DNA of 42,981 bases from Opitutia bacterium (lineage in GTDB: Bacteria > Verrucomicrobiota > Verrucomicrobiia > Opitutales > Opitutaceae), in the NCBI GenBank assembly GCA_947474365.1, contig CANJIU010000087.1:1-42981 (forward strand). The letters are read 5' to 3'. A model generated the notes under the pieces. That model was not told the origin of the DNA and made no database searches. It was given only the letters and a program-made list of their open reading frames with translations. Shown here one piece after another: positions 8,109 through 16,849 of this stretch (positions are counted from its first letter, which is position 1; each line of letters starts with the position of its first letter). A program made the position numbers and the translations under genes.

Positions 8109-9383
8109 CTACGTCACTACAAACGGCGCAAAGAACGCCGCCTGGGTTGGCGGGTATCGCCCGCGCAGGCGGACGCCGTCGTCGAGTTGTTCCTCGCTCT
8201 GGACGTGGCCGACCGCGTGCAGCCGCGCGATCACATCGTAGCGGCCGTGCGGCACCATGAGTTCAGTTGCGCTGTGCGCTTCGGCGATGAGTTCGAGGCA
8301 ACGGGCTTCCAACGTGTCGAGTCCGGCCCGGGTCAGGGCGCTGACGAAGAGGGCGTCCGGCACCAGCCGCCGGGCCCGCGCGATCATCTCGGGCGTCGCC
8401 GCGTCGCTCTTGTTGAAGACGGTGACGATGGTCTTGTCGACCGCTCCGAGTTCGCCGAGGACGGAGAGGGTGGTGGCGTGGTGATGATCGACGTTTGGAT
8501 TCGTGACATCGAGGACGTGAACCAGGAAGTCCGCCACGATCACTTCCTCAAGGGTCGCCTTGAACGCTTCCACGAGGCCGTGGGGCAACCGGCGGATGAA
8601 TCCCACCGTGTCGGTAACCAATAGCTTTTGGTTGCCGCGCAGCACGAGCTGGCGGGTCGTCGGGTCAAGGGTGGCAAAGAGCTTGTCGGCCGCGAGCACC
8701 TGGGCCCCCGTCAGTGTGTTCAGCAGCGTGGACTTGCCGGCGTTCGTGTAGCCCACAATGGCGCAGGTCGGAATCGGCACGCGTTGGCGCTTGCGACGCT
8801 GCACGTCGCGCTGTTGGACGACTTTCTTGAGCTCTTCCTTCAGGTGAGCGATGCGGTCGCGGACGGTGCGGCGATCGTTCTCAAGCTGGGTTTCGCCTTC
8901 GCCTCCCATCGAACCCTTGCCGCGTTGCCGTGAAAGGTGGGTCCAGGCGCGGGTGAGCCTTGGCAGCGAATATTCCATGCGGGCCAACGCGACCTGCAGC
9001 GTCGCCTCGCGCGTGTGGGCGCGGTCGGAAAAGATTTCCAGGATGACTTCCTGCCGGTCGATGACGGCGAGGCCCGAAAGTTCCTCCCAGTTCCGCTGTT
9101 GGGCGGGAGTCAGCGCCTCGTCGAACACGATGACGTCCGCGCCATCGGCTTTTGCGAGTGCGACGAGTTCCTCGGCTTTGCCGCTGCCGAGGAGAAATGC
9201 TGGCGTGGGCCGGCGCAGATTGACGAGTTCGGTGCGGGAAACGGAGATGCGGAGATTCTCGACGAGTTCCTTCAACTCCAGGAGAAGTTCAGCCCCCTCG
9301 CCATCGGCCATCTTGTCGGTTTGAACGCCCACGAGGAAGGCGCGCTCGAGCTTGGCGGGTTTGTCGGTGAGGAATTCAGCCAT
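8109..9383 (-). CDS. hflX: GTPase HflX, ribosome-associated
   Basis: HflX binds the 50S subunit and splits stalled 70S ribosomes under stress in studied bacteria. This 424-residue protein has the N-terminal HflX domain (about 15-195, with the glycine-rich GSMGGEGETQLE segment) followed by the G domain: G1 GYTNAGKS (211-218), G2 FATLDPTTR (236-244), G3 DTVG (258-261) and G4 NKSD (324-327). The length is normal and nothing is missing. The start codon ATG is preceded by a pyrimidine-rich leader without Shine-Dalgarno. It follows the sensor kinase gene on the same strand after 123 bases and may be co-transcribed with it, although a promoter in that gap is equally possible. Confidence 0.95.
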   Translation of the reverse strand: MAEFLTDKPAKLERAFLVGVQTDKMADGEGAELLLELKELVENLRISVSRTELVNLRRPTPAFLLGSGKAEELVALAKADGADVIVFDEALTPAQQRNWEELSGLAVIDRQEVILEIFSDRAHTREATLQVALARMEYSLPRLTRAWTHLSRQRGKGSMGGEGETQLENDRRTVRDRIAHLKEELKKVVQQRDVQRRKRQRVPIPTCAIVGYTNAGKSTLLNTLTGAQVLAADKLFATLDPTTRQLVLRGNQKLLVTDTVGFIRRLPHGLVEAFKATLEEVIVADFLVHVLDVTNPNVDHHHATTLSVLGELGAVDKTIVTVFNKSDAATPEMIARARRLVPDALFVSALTRAGLDTLEARCLELIAEAHSATELMVPHGRYDVIARLHAVGHVQSEEQLDDGVRLRGRYPPTQAAFFAPFVVT

Positions 9384-9429
9384 TAAAGAGGCGGAACGTG
9401 GAGGTGTGTGGCACGAAGGTCAAATCCCG

Positions 9430-9453
9430 CCGTGCGGAATCCCGTGCGGAATC
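9430..9453. repeat. Tandem 12-base repeat in the hflX leader
   Basis: CCGTGCGGAATC occurs twice in direct tandem (9430-9441 and 9442-9453), 47 bases or more upstream of the hflX start. It could be a regulator site for hflX or a chance slippage product. Confidence 0.7.
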
Positions 9454-9506
9454 CCCGGTCGTTTCACCTCGCAAACGACGATTGCGATTCGGTGCAGTCG
9501 AGCCAA

Positions 9507-10895
9507 TCACCGCAATGGCACGCGCACGGTGAAACGCGCACCGCCGCCGGGGGCGTCGTCGATCGTCACGGTGCCGCCGTGCGATTCGACGATTGCCTTC
9601 ACCATGCTCAACCCGAGGCCGAGACCCCGCTGTGAGCGACTGGCGTCCCCGCGGTACAGACGGCGGAAGATCGCCTCGCGCTCATTCACAGGCACGCCCG
9701 GGCCATTGTCCGTCACGGTGACGATCGCCGCTTGCGGCGACCCGCGAATCGCGAGGACCACCTGGCCGCCTTCCGGCGTGTACTTGAGGGCGTTGTCGAC
9801 AAGATTGTTGATCGCCTGCCCCAGTCGGATGGCGTCGGCGTCGCACTCGACCGCCTCGGGTTGATCGAGCGTGACGGTGATTCGCTTTTCCTCCGCGACT
9901 TCGCGATAGAGATCTGCGGCGCGCTCGGTGAGGGTGCGCAGGTCGAGGCGGTCGCGATTGAGTTTCAGCGCGCCGGCCTCGGCGGCTGAAATGTCGAGCA
10001 ATGTCTCAAGCAGGTGCAGCACGCGGTCGGATTCGTTGACGCAATCGGCGAGCGCGGCGCGGGCTTCGACGGGATCGCCGGCGTCCTGCATCGCCAGTTC
10101 GGCCGTGCCACGCAGGCGGGTGAGGGGAGTGCGGAGGTCGTGCGCGAGATTGTCGAGGGTCTCGCGTAGCACGCGGACGTGGACGGCGTTTTTATCGAGC
10201 AGCGTATTGAGTTGATGCACCAGGACCTCGAGCTCGCCGCTGCCGCCGGGGCCGGGCACGCGGGCGGAGAGATCCCCGGTCTCCAGGATGCGGCGGGCGG
10301 TGTCGGAAACGGCGCGAAGTGGGCGGGTGGCGCGCCACGCCAGTACGGTGCCCAGCGCGAACGAGAGCACGAGAGCACCGGCTCCCACAATCGCGAACGC
10401 GCGCTGCACCGGCGCGAGGAGCACCGCGCGGCTTTCGATCAGCACTCCGACCTGAAGCGTGTTGCGGTCGAATAATTCTCGCGCCGCCAGTGCATAGTCT
10501 CGCAATGCGTTCTGCGGAATCCGGACCGCATACGTTTCCTGGGTGAGCGTGAAGCCCGGGAGCGGCAGTTCGCGGACCTGTGTCTCGATCCACGTGGGCG
10601 GCACCGACTGCAGCACGCTTTCGTTGTTGGGCGTGACCACGCGAACAAAGTAGGAGCGCGCCTCCGGAGAGGTTTCGCGTTGGAGGCGCACGCGGAGCAG
10701 CGCGGCGCCGCCGCGTTCGTAGATCGTCGCCAACTCCGTGGCGCGGGCCTGCACGTAAGACTGTTCCCGGGCGTCGAGGGCCTCGGCCAGCCTCCAGTAT
10801 AGGACCCCGAACAGCACGGCGGCGCTGAGCGCAAACACCGCCGCGTATTGCACCGCGAGCCGCAAGGCGAGAGATTGGCGCAGGCGGTCAAGCAT
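9507..10895 (-). CDS. Two-component sensor histidine kinase (heavy-metal/CusS-like architecture)
   Basis: This is a 462-residue inner-membrane kinase. It has two membrane helices (about 12-34 and 167-188) bracketing a ~130-residue periplasmic sensor, a HAMP domain (about 187-240), the phosphoacceptor His252 in LAHDLRTPLTRLRG, N-box AINNLVDNALKYTP (361-374), G1 VTDNGPGVP (394-402) and G2 GLGLGLSMVKAI (424-435). All catalytic motifs are present. The frame extends further upstream, but the ATG at 10895 overlaps the regulator stop by eight bases (ATGCTTGA), the typical coupled arrangement. The partner is the regulator encoded just before it. The signal is unknown; the two-helix layout resembles CusS/CopS-type metal or envelope-stress sensors. 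Confidence 0.9.
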   Translation of the reverse strand: MLDRLRQSLALRLAVQYAAVFALSAAVLFGVLYWRLAEALDAREQSYVQARATELATIYERGGAALLRVRLQRETSPEARSYFVRVVTPNNESVLQSVPPTWIETQVRELPLPGFTLTQETYAVRIPQNALRDYALAARELFDRNTLQVGVLIESRAVLLAPVQRAFAIVGAGALVLSFALGTVLAWRATRPLRAVSDTARRILETGDLSARVPGPGGSGELEVLVHQLNTLLDKNAVHVRVLRETLDNLAHDLRTPLTRLRGTAELAMQDAGDPVEARAALADCVNESDRVLHLLETLLDISAAEAGALKLNRDRLDLRTLTERAADLYREVAEEKRITVTLDQPEAVECDADAIRLGQAINNLVDNALKYTPEGGQVVLAIRGSPQAAIVTVTDNGPGVPVNEREAIFRRLYRGDASRSQRGLGLGLSMVKAIVESHGGTVTIDDAPGGGARFTVRVPLR

Positions 10896-11565
10896 GGCCG
10901 TGGGGACGGAATACATACCCGACGCCGCGCACGGTCTCGATGCGGAGGTGGTCGGGATCAATCTTGGCGCGCAGCCGCGACATCACGACGTCGACGACGT
11001 TGGTCTGGGGGTCGAAGCTGTAATCCCAGACGTGCTCAAGAATCATTGTTTTGCTCACGGGGCGACCGACGTGGCGCAGCAGAAAGGCGAGCAGGGAAAA
11101 CTCCCGCGGCTGGAGTTCCACCGCCTGGCCCGCGCAGGAAACTTCGCGCGTTACGAGATCCAGCGAGACGTCGCCCGCAGAGAGGCGGGTGGTCTCCGGC
11201 GAGGACGTCGCCCGGCGAATGAGGGCCTGCACTCGGGCCACAAGTTCGGAAAACGCGAAGGGCTTGGTGAGGTAATCGTCGCCGCCCGCCTGCAATCCGC
11301 GGACCCGATCATCCACCGAGCTTTTCGCGCTCAGGAAGAGCACCGGGATCGGGCGCCGCGCCGCGCGGAGGCGCTTTACCAGACTGATGCCGTCGAGTTG
11401 GGGCAGCATCACGTCGACGATCGCAGCGTCGTAGTCCGTCGACTGGGCCAGCGCCAGTCCGGTTTCACCGTCGGGGGCGTGATCGACCGCGTACCCGGCC
11501 TGTTTCAGGCCGCGCACGACGAACGAGGCAATCTTGGCATCATCTTCGACGACGAGGACGCGCAT
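10888..11565 (-). CDS. OmpR-family response regulator
   Basis: This 225-residue DNA-binding response regulator has a receiver domain (1-115) with the acidic pocket VVEDD at the N-terminus, phosphorylation site Asp51 (IVDVMLPQLDG), Ser79 and Lys101 (LTKPFAF), followed by a winged-helix effector domain (about 125-222) ending with VRGVGYVFRP. It overlaps the kinase gene by eight bases. The open frame reaches 11835, but ATG at 11565 begins the receiver domain exactly. It lies downstream of degP on the same strand but behind a strong terminator, so it probably has its own promoter in 11566-11642. Overall similarity to CusR/CopR-type regulators is by eye only. Confidence 0.92.
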   Translation of the reverse strand: MRVLVVEDDAKIASFVVRGLKQAGYAVDHAPDGETGLALAQSTDYDAAIVDVMLPQLDGISLVKRLRAARRPIPVLFLSAKSSVDDRVRGLQAGGDDYLTKPFAFSELVARVQALIRRATSSPETTRLSAGDVSLDLVTREVSCAGQAVELQPREFSLLAFLLRHVGRPVSKTMILEHVWDYSFDPQTNVVDVVMSRLRAKIDPDHLRIETVRGVGYVFRPHGHA

Positions 11566-11642
11566 GGAGGAGAGTGTGCTGGGGTTTGCGGGTTTGGAAA
11601 GGTCGGAAGCAAACCGCGTGTGCGGTGACACGTTGAAAAAGG

Positions 11643-11679
11643 AAAAAACGGCCCCGGTCTCTGGTAGAAACCGGGGCCG
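11643..11679 (-). terminator. Rho-independent terminator after degP
   Basis: Ten-base perfect stem (11649-11658 pairing with 11670-11679, CGGCCCCGGT) with an 11-base loop, followed on the minus strand by six T (11648-11643). It lies 35 bases past the degP stop, in the orientation of degP, and separates degP from the two-component genes. It is the clearest intrinsic terminator in the window. Confidence 0.93.
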
Positions 11680-11713
11680 CCACTGGTCACAACAGTGTAC
11701 TATTTGCCCAAAA

Positions 11714-13252
11714 TCACTCGGAAGCGCCCTTGTCGTTTTTCGACTCGTCGACGACGACGAAGGCGGTATTGCCGCGGGAATACACCCGGACGAGGGTCTT
11801 CTTGCCTTCGGCTTTCGTGCTGATTTCGACTGCATCCTGAGCGGACTTCACCGGCTGCTTGTTGATCTCGAGAATCACGTCGCCGGAGCGAAGCCCGGCC
11901 TTGGCGGCGGCGGAGTCGGGTTCCACGTTGGTGATGACGGCGCCCTTGAGACGCGCCGGCAGGTTCAGCTGGTTGCGCATCTGCGGAGCGATGTCATCGA
12001 CGGCGACACCGTTGAGCACGCCCTCGTGGTTTTGCGCGAGCTCGGCCGGATCTTCCGTCTGAGACTTGCGATCGCCGCGGGCCAGGTTCGCCGTGCGCTC
12101 CGAGACGGTTACTTTGACTTTCTCGCTCTTGCCGTCGCGAATGACGTTGAGTTCAAGCTTTGTTCCCGGAGCGACGGCGCCGATGGAAAACGTCAGGCGG
12201 TTGGCGTCCTCGATTTTCTCGCCGTTGACCGCGGTGATCACGTCACCGTTCTTCAGGCCGGCCTTGGCGGCCGGACTGCCCGGCTGAACGTCCGCGACCA
12301 ACGCCCCGCGCTGGGTCTTGAGCCCGAGCGAATCGGCCAGCATGGGCGTCAGATTCTGGGCGCCGACCCCGAGATAGCCGCGGACCACCTTGCCGTTTTT
12401 CACGAGACCGTCGGCGACCTGGCTGACCAGGTTGGCGGGGACGGCGAGTCCGACGCCCTGGAAGCCGCCGCTGCGGCTGAGAATCGCGGTATTGATGCCA
12501 ATGAGACGACCCTCGACGTCGACCAGGGCGCCGCCGGAATTACCCGGGTTGATGGCGGCGTCGGTCTGGACGAAGTCCTCGTAGTCGAGGCCGAGTCCGG
12601 CGCGACGCCCCTTGGCGCTAACGATGCCGGTCGTGACTGTCTCGCCGATCCCGAACGGATTGCCGATTGCCAGCACCCGGTCGCCGACCTCGATCTTCGA
12701 GCTGTCGGCAAACGTGATGGCGGGCAGATCGGTTGCGTCCACCTTGATGACGGCGATGTCGGTTTGCGGATCACGTCCGACGACCTTGGCCTTGAGCTCG
12801 CGGCCGTCGTCCAAAGCGACGATCATTTCGTCGGCGCCTTGTACGACGTGGTTGTTCGTCGCGATGTAGCCGTCGGTGCTGATGATGACGCCGGAGCCCA
12901 GTCCGCTCTGCGGGGGCTGCTCAATCTGAGGCAGGCTTCCTCCGAAAAATTGCCGGAAGGCCGGATTGTCGAAGCCGGGGAACTGGTTGGGATTCGCGGC
13001 GACCCTGCGGGCCTTGGTGCTGGTCGTGATCTTCACGACGCTTGGGGCGACGCGCTTGACGACGTTGGAGAAGCTGCCGGTTTCCAGTGGTCCGCGGTTG
13101 ACGGGCTGGTCGTTGCGCTTGACGTCGATCGCGGTCTTTGCCGTGGAGTTGCCAGATTGCGCGCCGGCAGCAAACGCACCCGCGAGCGCGAGCACGCTTG
13201 CAGCCCAGAGGGCCTGCCGGCGGTTGAAGAGAGAGGCGTGTGATGTGTTCAT
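11714..13252 (-). CDS. degP: Periplasmic serine protease/chaperone DegP/HtrA (Do family)
   Basis: This 512-residue protein degrades or refolds damaged envelope proteins in the periplasm. It has an N-terminal signal sequence with arginines (RRQALWAASVLALAGAFAAGA, ~11-31), a trypsin-like domain with the triad His135 (NNHVVQG), Asp165 (QTDIAVIK) and Ser239 (GNSGGAL), then two PDZ domains (about 290-385 and 415-495), each with a GSPAAKAGLKNGD or DSAAAKAGLRSGD loop. Length and order match DegP/MucD. The frame extends upstream to 13312, but ATG at 13252 precedes the signal peptide. It is closed by the terminator at 11643-11679. A small palindrome (13312-13325) lies about 60 bases upstream and may bind a regulator; the adjacent two-component system is an obvious candidate. 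Confidence 0.95.
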   Translation of the reverse strand: MNTSHASLFNRRQALWAASVLALAGAFAAGAQSGNSTAKTAIDVKRNDQPVNRGPLETGSFSNVVKRVAPSVVKITTSTKARRVAANPNQFPGFDNPAFRQFFGGSLPQIEQPPQSGLGSGVIISTDGYIATNNHVVQGADEMIVALDDGRELKAKVVGRDPQTDIAVIKVDATDLPAITFADSSKIEVGDRVLAIGNPFGIGETVTTGIVSAKGRRAGLGLDYEDFVQTDAAINPGNSGGALVDVEGRLIGINTAILSRSGGFQGVGLAVPANLVSQVADGLVKNGKVVRGYLGVGAQNLTPMLADSLGLKTQRGALVADVQPGSPAAKAGLKNGDVITAVNGEKIEDANRLTFSIGAVAPGTKLELNVIRDGKSEKVKVTVSERTANLARGDRKSQTEDPAELAQNHEGVLNGVAVDDIAPQMRNQLNLPARLKGAVITNVEPDSAAAKAGLRSGDVILEINKQPVKSAQDAVEISTKAEGKKTLVRVYSRGNTAFVVVDESKNDKGASE

Positions 13253-13311
13253 GATGGTTACGAAGTGACGACAGGATGCCACACCACTGTGTCCCCATGC
13301 TTTCCTGAGCA

Positions 13312-13325
13312 TTACAGAAATGTAA
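13312..13325. promoter_or_regulatory. Palindrome TTACA-GAAA-TGTAA upstream of degP
   Basis: TTACA (13312-13316) and TGTAA (13321-13325) form an inverted repeat 60-73 bases upstream of the degP start in the degP/glutathione-peroxidase divergent region. OmpR-family regulators often bind TTACA/TGTAA-like half sites, so it is a candidate operator of the neighbouring regulator. A five-base arm is short and chance occurrence is possible. Confidence 0.35.
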
Positions 13326-13408
13326 GGTTGTGGGACCTGGATCGACGGACTGGGTAACTATGAAGTTGAGCGCTGAGAGATCCGGCTTCCGCGCGCACAA
13401 TTGACCTG

Positions 13409-13427
13409 CGGTGCGGTCTCCGCACCG
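13409..13427 (+). other. Hairpin immediately upstream of the glutathione peroxidase start
   Basis: CGGTGCGG (13409-13416) and CCGCACCG (13420-13427) form a perfect eight-base stem with a three-base loop, ending seven bases before the ATG at 13435. If transcribed it would occupy the ribosome-binding region of the mRNA. Confidence 0.45.
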
Positions 13428-13434
13428 TGTGGCC

Positions 13435-13980
13435 ATGAAAACTTGGTTACTCTTCGCCTCCCTCGGCCTCATCTCCCTGTTGAACGCGCGGGCCGAGTCG
13501 GTCTACGACATTCCGGTCAATGATATCGACGGCAAGCCGACGTCACTCGCGCCCTTCCGTCGGCGGGTCCTGCTGGTGGTGAATGTCGCGTCCGAGTGCG
13601 GCTACACCCCGCAGTATTCCGGTCTTGAGCAGGTTTTTTCGAAATACCAGGCGCGTGGCCTCACGGTGCTCGGCTTTCCCTGCAACCAATTTGGCGGTCA
13701 GGAGCCGGGATCCAACGCGGAAATCAAGAAGTTCTGCAGCACCACGTTTCACGTCACGTTTCCGCTGTTTGAAAAAATCGAGGTCAACGGGGCCAAGCGG
13801 CATCCGCTCTATGCTGCTCTGGCGGGGAAGTCCTCGCCGTTTCCCGGCAACATCAAGTGGAACTTCAACAAGTTTCTCATCGGTCGCGACGGTACGATTC
13901 TCCGCCGATTCGACTCGGATGCGGAGCCGGATTCTTCGGAGGTCATCAAGGCAATTGAGGCCGCTCTCGCAGCGAAGTAG
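13435..13980 (+). CDS. Exported glutathione peroxidase-family thiol peroxidase
   Basis: This 181-residue protein reduces hydroperoxides. It has a signal peptide (about 1-20) and a thioredoxin-fold GPx domain with peroxidatic Cys55 in NVASECGYTPQ (cysteine in place of selenocysteine), Gln85 in FPCNQFGGQEPG and Trp142 in KWNFNKFL. Cys83 or Cys101 could be the resolving cysteine, as in thioredoxin-dependent bacterial members. The predicted export puts it in the periplasm, unlike E. coli BtuE, which fits its position back to back with the envelope protease degP. The start at 13435 is chosen over 13411 because it begins the signal sequence. A stable hairpin lies directly upstream of the start. Confidence 0.9.
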   Translation: MKTWLLFASLGLISLLNARAESVYDIPVNDIDGKPTSLAPFRRRVLLVVNVASECGYTPQYSGLEQVFSKYQARGLTVLGFPCNQFGGQEPGSNAEIKKFCSTTFHVTFPLFEKIEVNGAKRHPLYAALAGKSSPFPGNIKWNFNKFLIGRDGTILRRFDSDAEPDSSEVIKAIEAALAAK

Positions 13981-14110
13981 CGGACGGGCGCCAGGGCGCG
14001 CCTGTGATTCACGACGGAAGGTGCGGAGAGGTTGACGGCGGGTCCGGTCGCGGGCCAACTCGGCTCGCCTTGGCCCCCATACCCCACATGTCCCTCAAAC
14101 GCCCCTTGTC

Positions 14111-16021
14111 ATGATTCGCATCAAATTTGTCTGGGGCGGTCCGGAGCGAATCAAAGGTCGGTGGTATTTCGGACTATTTGGCTTTTATGGCCGGACGGAG
14201 GGCGAGCATGCGGACGGGCTGGCGGTGAGTGTCCGCCGCTTGCTGCCGCTGCTCGTGACCGCCGGAGTGGCAGCCTGGCTGGCCGGAGCGGCGGCGCTGT
14301 ATTGGTTTTGGCAGCGCAACCCGTACAATCTTCAGACCTACTCGGACGCCGTCCTCCTTCCGCTCCGTCGGGCCCAGATTCGCGACCAGAACGGTCAGGC
14401 GCTGATTGCGCAGGGCATCGACGCATTTCGGGACCACAAATGGGAAGAGGCCTCCAACTACCTGAAGCGTGGGCTTGCGCTGCACCCGGACGACCAGCGG
14501 GCACATCTGAAATTGGCAGAGTATTACACGGCATCCAACCAGCGTGTACTTGCTCTCCGCCAATTCCAGGACGGCCTGACGGTGAAATTTCCCGGACGAG
14601 CGTATCTCGAATCGATGTTCGGGCTCGCCGAGCAGGAGGAAAACTTCGATCTCGTGGTGCAGACGGCCCGGCGGTACCTGCCGCTGCTGGCGGATGACGC
14701 GGGTCGACTCGATCGCCGATGGCTGTCTTCCCGGGAGATGGGGGCGCTCCTTGGCGCGCGACGATTTGAAGATGCGTTGACTGCGGCCGAGGCGGCCGAG
14801 CCGGGCGATTTGAATCGCGAATATCGGGTCCTCGCCCTGCTCGAACTTCATCGTACGGATGATGCCCGACGTCTGCTGGAGGAGTGGCGGCGATTGCCCG
14901 GTGCCGATCGGGCCACGGTCGTCCGCCTCAGTGTGCGGGCCTTTCGTGAAGCGGGTCAGATGGACGAAATGGAGCGGGCGTTGCAGGAGCTGAAGGAACT
15001 ATCTCCGGCCGACCCGCGCGCCTTGGTTTATGGGATTATCCAACAGGCGCTCGCGGGGCGCGAGACCGCGGCCCGGGCCGGCCTCGATGATTTCGTGTTT
15101 CGTTTCGGCGGGTCGCCGGAGAATCTGCGGCTGATTGCAGAGCCCTTGGCGGAGATTGGGAATCTTCCGTTGCTGGAGCTCTGTGCGGCGTCCGCGGCCG
15201 AGCGAGGCTACCCGGCGTTGCCGTTCAACGTGCTGCTCGTGCAGACATTGGTCCAAAGGTCCAATTGGAAGGCCGCGAGCGCGATTTTTGCGAAGCTGGT
15301 GCCACCCATCGGTCGCGATGCGGCGATGCATCAGGCGTGGGCCGAATGGATGAAACAATTGCTCGACGCCGTTCAGGGGCGGAGCGGCATGAACGCCGTC
15401 ACGTTGGTGGACGTGTTGCGCAGCCGGCTGTGGTCGGTGAAGATTTACCAGACCACCGTGGCGGCCTTGCTCCACGCCAAGCAGATCGAGACGGCGCGTG
15501 ACGTTACCAACCTGGCTCAACTCCGGTTTCCGGCCAACGCTTCGATTGCCAAGCTGGCGGCGGAAGTCGCGCTCGCGGTCGAGTCGCTACCGGCCGCGCC
15601 TGCGGCGCCGGTGGTCGTGGCCCAACGCTTTCCCAAGGAAAACGTGTTTTTTCAACGTCTTGGCGACGCGCTGAATGGCGAGCAATGGGACGCCGCCGAA
15701 CAGCTCCTCCGCGACGCGCGGAATGCCCTGCCCGAGCCAGATTGGTTTGCGCTGCGCGACGGGGATTTCAGGTTGGCCGACGTCAGGCTGGCGCACGGCA
15801 GGGGCGAGCGGGTCCGCATGCAGTCGGCTGCAGCGCTCTTCATCAACGGAGACGCCCTGCGCTCAAGGCAGGCGCTGGATTTGGCCCAGGCGATCTTCAA
15901 GAAAGGGGACAAGGATTCTGCGATCTGGCTCGTCGCCGAAGTTCTGCGACGCACGCCCACCCATGCCGCCGCCCGGAAATTGATGTCCGAGTGGCGGCCC
16001 GAGCCCGGAGTGCCGAAGTGA
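14111..16021 (+). CDS. Membrane-anchored TPR-repeat protein of unknown function
   Basis: This is a 636-residue protein. An N-terminal segment of about 42 residues (with IKFVWGGPERIKGRWYFGLFGF) is followed by one membrane helix (about 44-66) and then an almost wholly helical region with several TPR-like units; the clearest is residues ~98-150 (AQGIDAFRDHKWEEASNYLKRG, then HPDDQRAHLKLAEYY). The topology suggests a short cytoplasmic tail and a large periplasmic TPR scaffold, or the reverse. The family cannot be named. It precedes a second TPR gene and a carbon-nitrogen hydrolase on the same strand with short gaps (45 and 39 bases), so the three may form one transcript. TPR proteins usually mediate protein-protein contacts in complexes such as export or exopolysaccharide systems; nothing here tells which. 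Confidence 0.8.
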   Translation: MIRIKFVWGGPERIKGRWYFGLFGFYGRTEGEHADGLAVSVRRLLPLLVTAGVAAWLAGAAALYWFWQRNPYNLQTYSDAVLLPLRRAQIRDQNGQALIAQGIDAFRDHKWEEASNYLKRGLALHPDDQRAHLKLAEYYTASNQRVLALRQFQDGLTVKFPGRAYLESMFGLAEQEENFDLVVQTARRYLPLLADDAGRLDRRWLSSREMGALLGARRFEDALTAAEAAEPGDLNREYRVLALLELHRTDDARRLLEEWRRLPGADRATVVRLSVRAFREAGQMDEMERALQELKELSPADPRALVYGIIQQALAGRETAARAGLDDFVFRFGGSPENLRLIAEPLAEIGNLPLLELCAASAAERGYPALPFNVLLVQTLVQRSNWKAASAIFAKLVPPIGRDAAMHQAWAEWMKQLLDAVQGRSGMNAVTLVDVLRSRLWSVKIYQTTVAALLHAKQIETARDVTNLAQLRFPANASIAKLAAEVALAVESLPAAPAAPVVVAQRFPKENVFFQRLGDALNGEQWDAAEQLLRDARNALPEPDWFALRDGDFRLADVRLAHGRGERVRMQSAAALFINGDALRSRQALDLAQAIFKKGDKDSAIWLVAEVLRRTPTHAAARKLMSEWRPEPGVPK

Positions 16022-16066
16022 GGGGTTGAACCGGCGGACGGGACCGATGCAGTGTGGTTCCCCATC

Positions 16067-16810
16067 ATGCTTCGATTGGTTTCCGTCTCCCTCTTCGTTG
16101 CGCTGGCGAGTATCGCGGCGGCAGCGTCTCCGCCGATTCCCGCGGTCGAACGCGAGAAGATGCTCGGCGAGTTCACGGCGCAGATTGGCGTCCTGAACCG
16201 ATCGATCGAGAACGCACCCGGTGATCCGGCGCTCTATTCGCGGCGGGGAGACCGGCGGCTTTTCCTGGGGCGTTTCGCGGAGGCCGTTGACGACTTCGAG
16301 AAGATGATCGCCCTCAACCCGGCGCTCGACGCGCCCCATTGGCGGCTCGGCATCGCCTATCATTTTGCGGGCCAGTGGGCGAAGTCGGCGAAACAGTTCG
16401 AGAAATACCACGCGTACGACGGACGCGATCGCGAGAACGGGATTTGGAAATTCCTCGCCGACGTGAAAACGAACGGCCTTGAGGCGGCGCAGCGCAGCAT
16501 GCTCCCGTACACACGCTTTGACCGCGAACCGTTCCCCTCGCTCTACGACATGTTCGCCGGCGCCAAGTCGACGGACGACGTGTTCGGTGGAATCACGGAA
16601 CGAAAATTGACGGCGGACGGCGCCGTGATGTTTTTCGCCAATTACTACGGTGGACTGAACGAGGAGATTCACGGACGTCGCGCCAAGGCGCTCGCCTTGC
16701 TGCGCGAGGCGGTGTCGAGCGAGTGGGGACGCTCCGCCGAGGGTGGACCGGCTTACATGTGGCAGGTGGCCCGCCTGCACTACGAGTCTCTGGCGGAGAC
16801 GAAGCCGTGA
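16067..16810 (+). CDS. Exported TPR-repeat protein
   Basis: This 247-residue protein has a signal peptide (about 1-21, ending AAAASPP) and at least two TPR units (about 55-115, with DPALYSRRGDRRLFLGRFAEAVDDFEKMIALNP spanning one repeat). The C-terminal half contains FANYYGGLNEEIHGRRAKAL, a further TPR-like hairpin. It resembles tetratricopeptide lipoproteins of the NlpI type in layout but has no lipobox that I can see. A GTG at 16052 is in frame, but the ATG at 16067 is directly before the signal peptide. It lies between the larger TPR protein and the hydrolase. Function unknown. Confidence 0.8.
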   Translation: MLRLVSVSLFVALASIAAAASPPIPAVEREKMLGEFTAQIGVLNRSIENAPGDPALYSRRGDRRLFLGRFAEAVDDFEKMIALNPALDAPHWRLGIAYHFAGQWAKSAKQFEKYHAYDGRDRENGIWKFLADVKTNGLEAAQRSMLPYTRFDREPFPSLYDMFAGAKSTDDVFGGITERKLTADGAVMFFANYYGGLNEEIHGRRAKALALLREAVSSEWGRSAEGGPAYMWQVARLHYESLAETKP

Positions 16811-16849
16811 CGGGTTGCCTCGCGCGGCGCGTTCGTGCGAGCTGATGCC

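Noticed and set aside
11534..13243. 569-codon plus-strand frame opposite degP
   Set aside because: It is antisense to degP, crosses the degP terminator hairpin, and its product is repetitive Asp/Gly/Val-rich sequence typical of a shadow frame.
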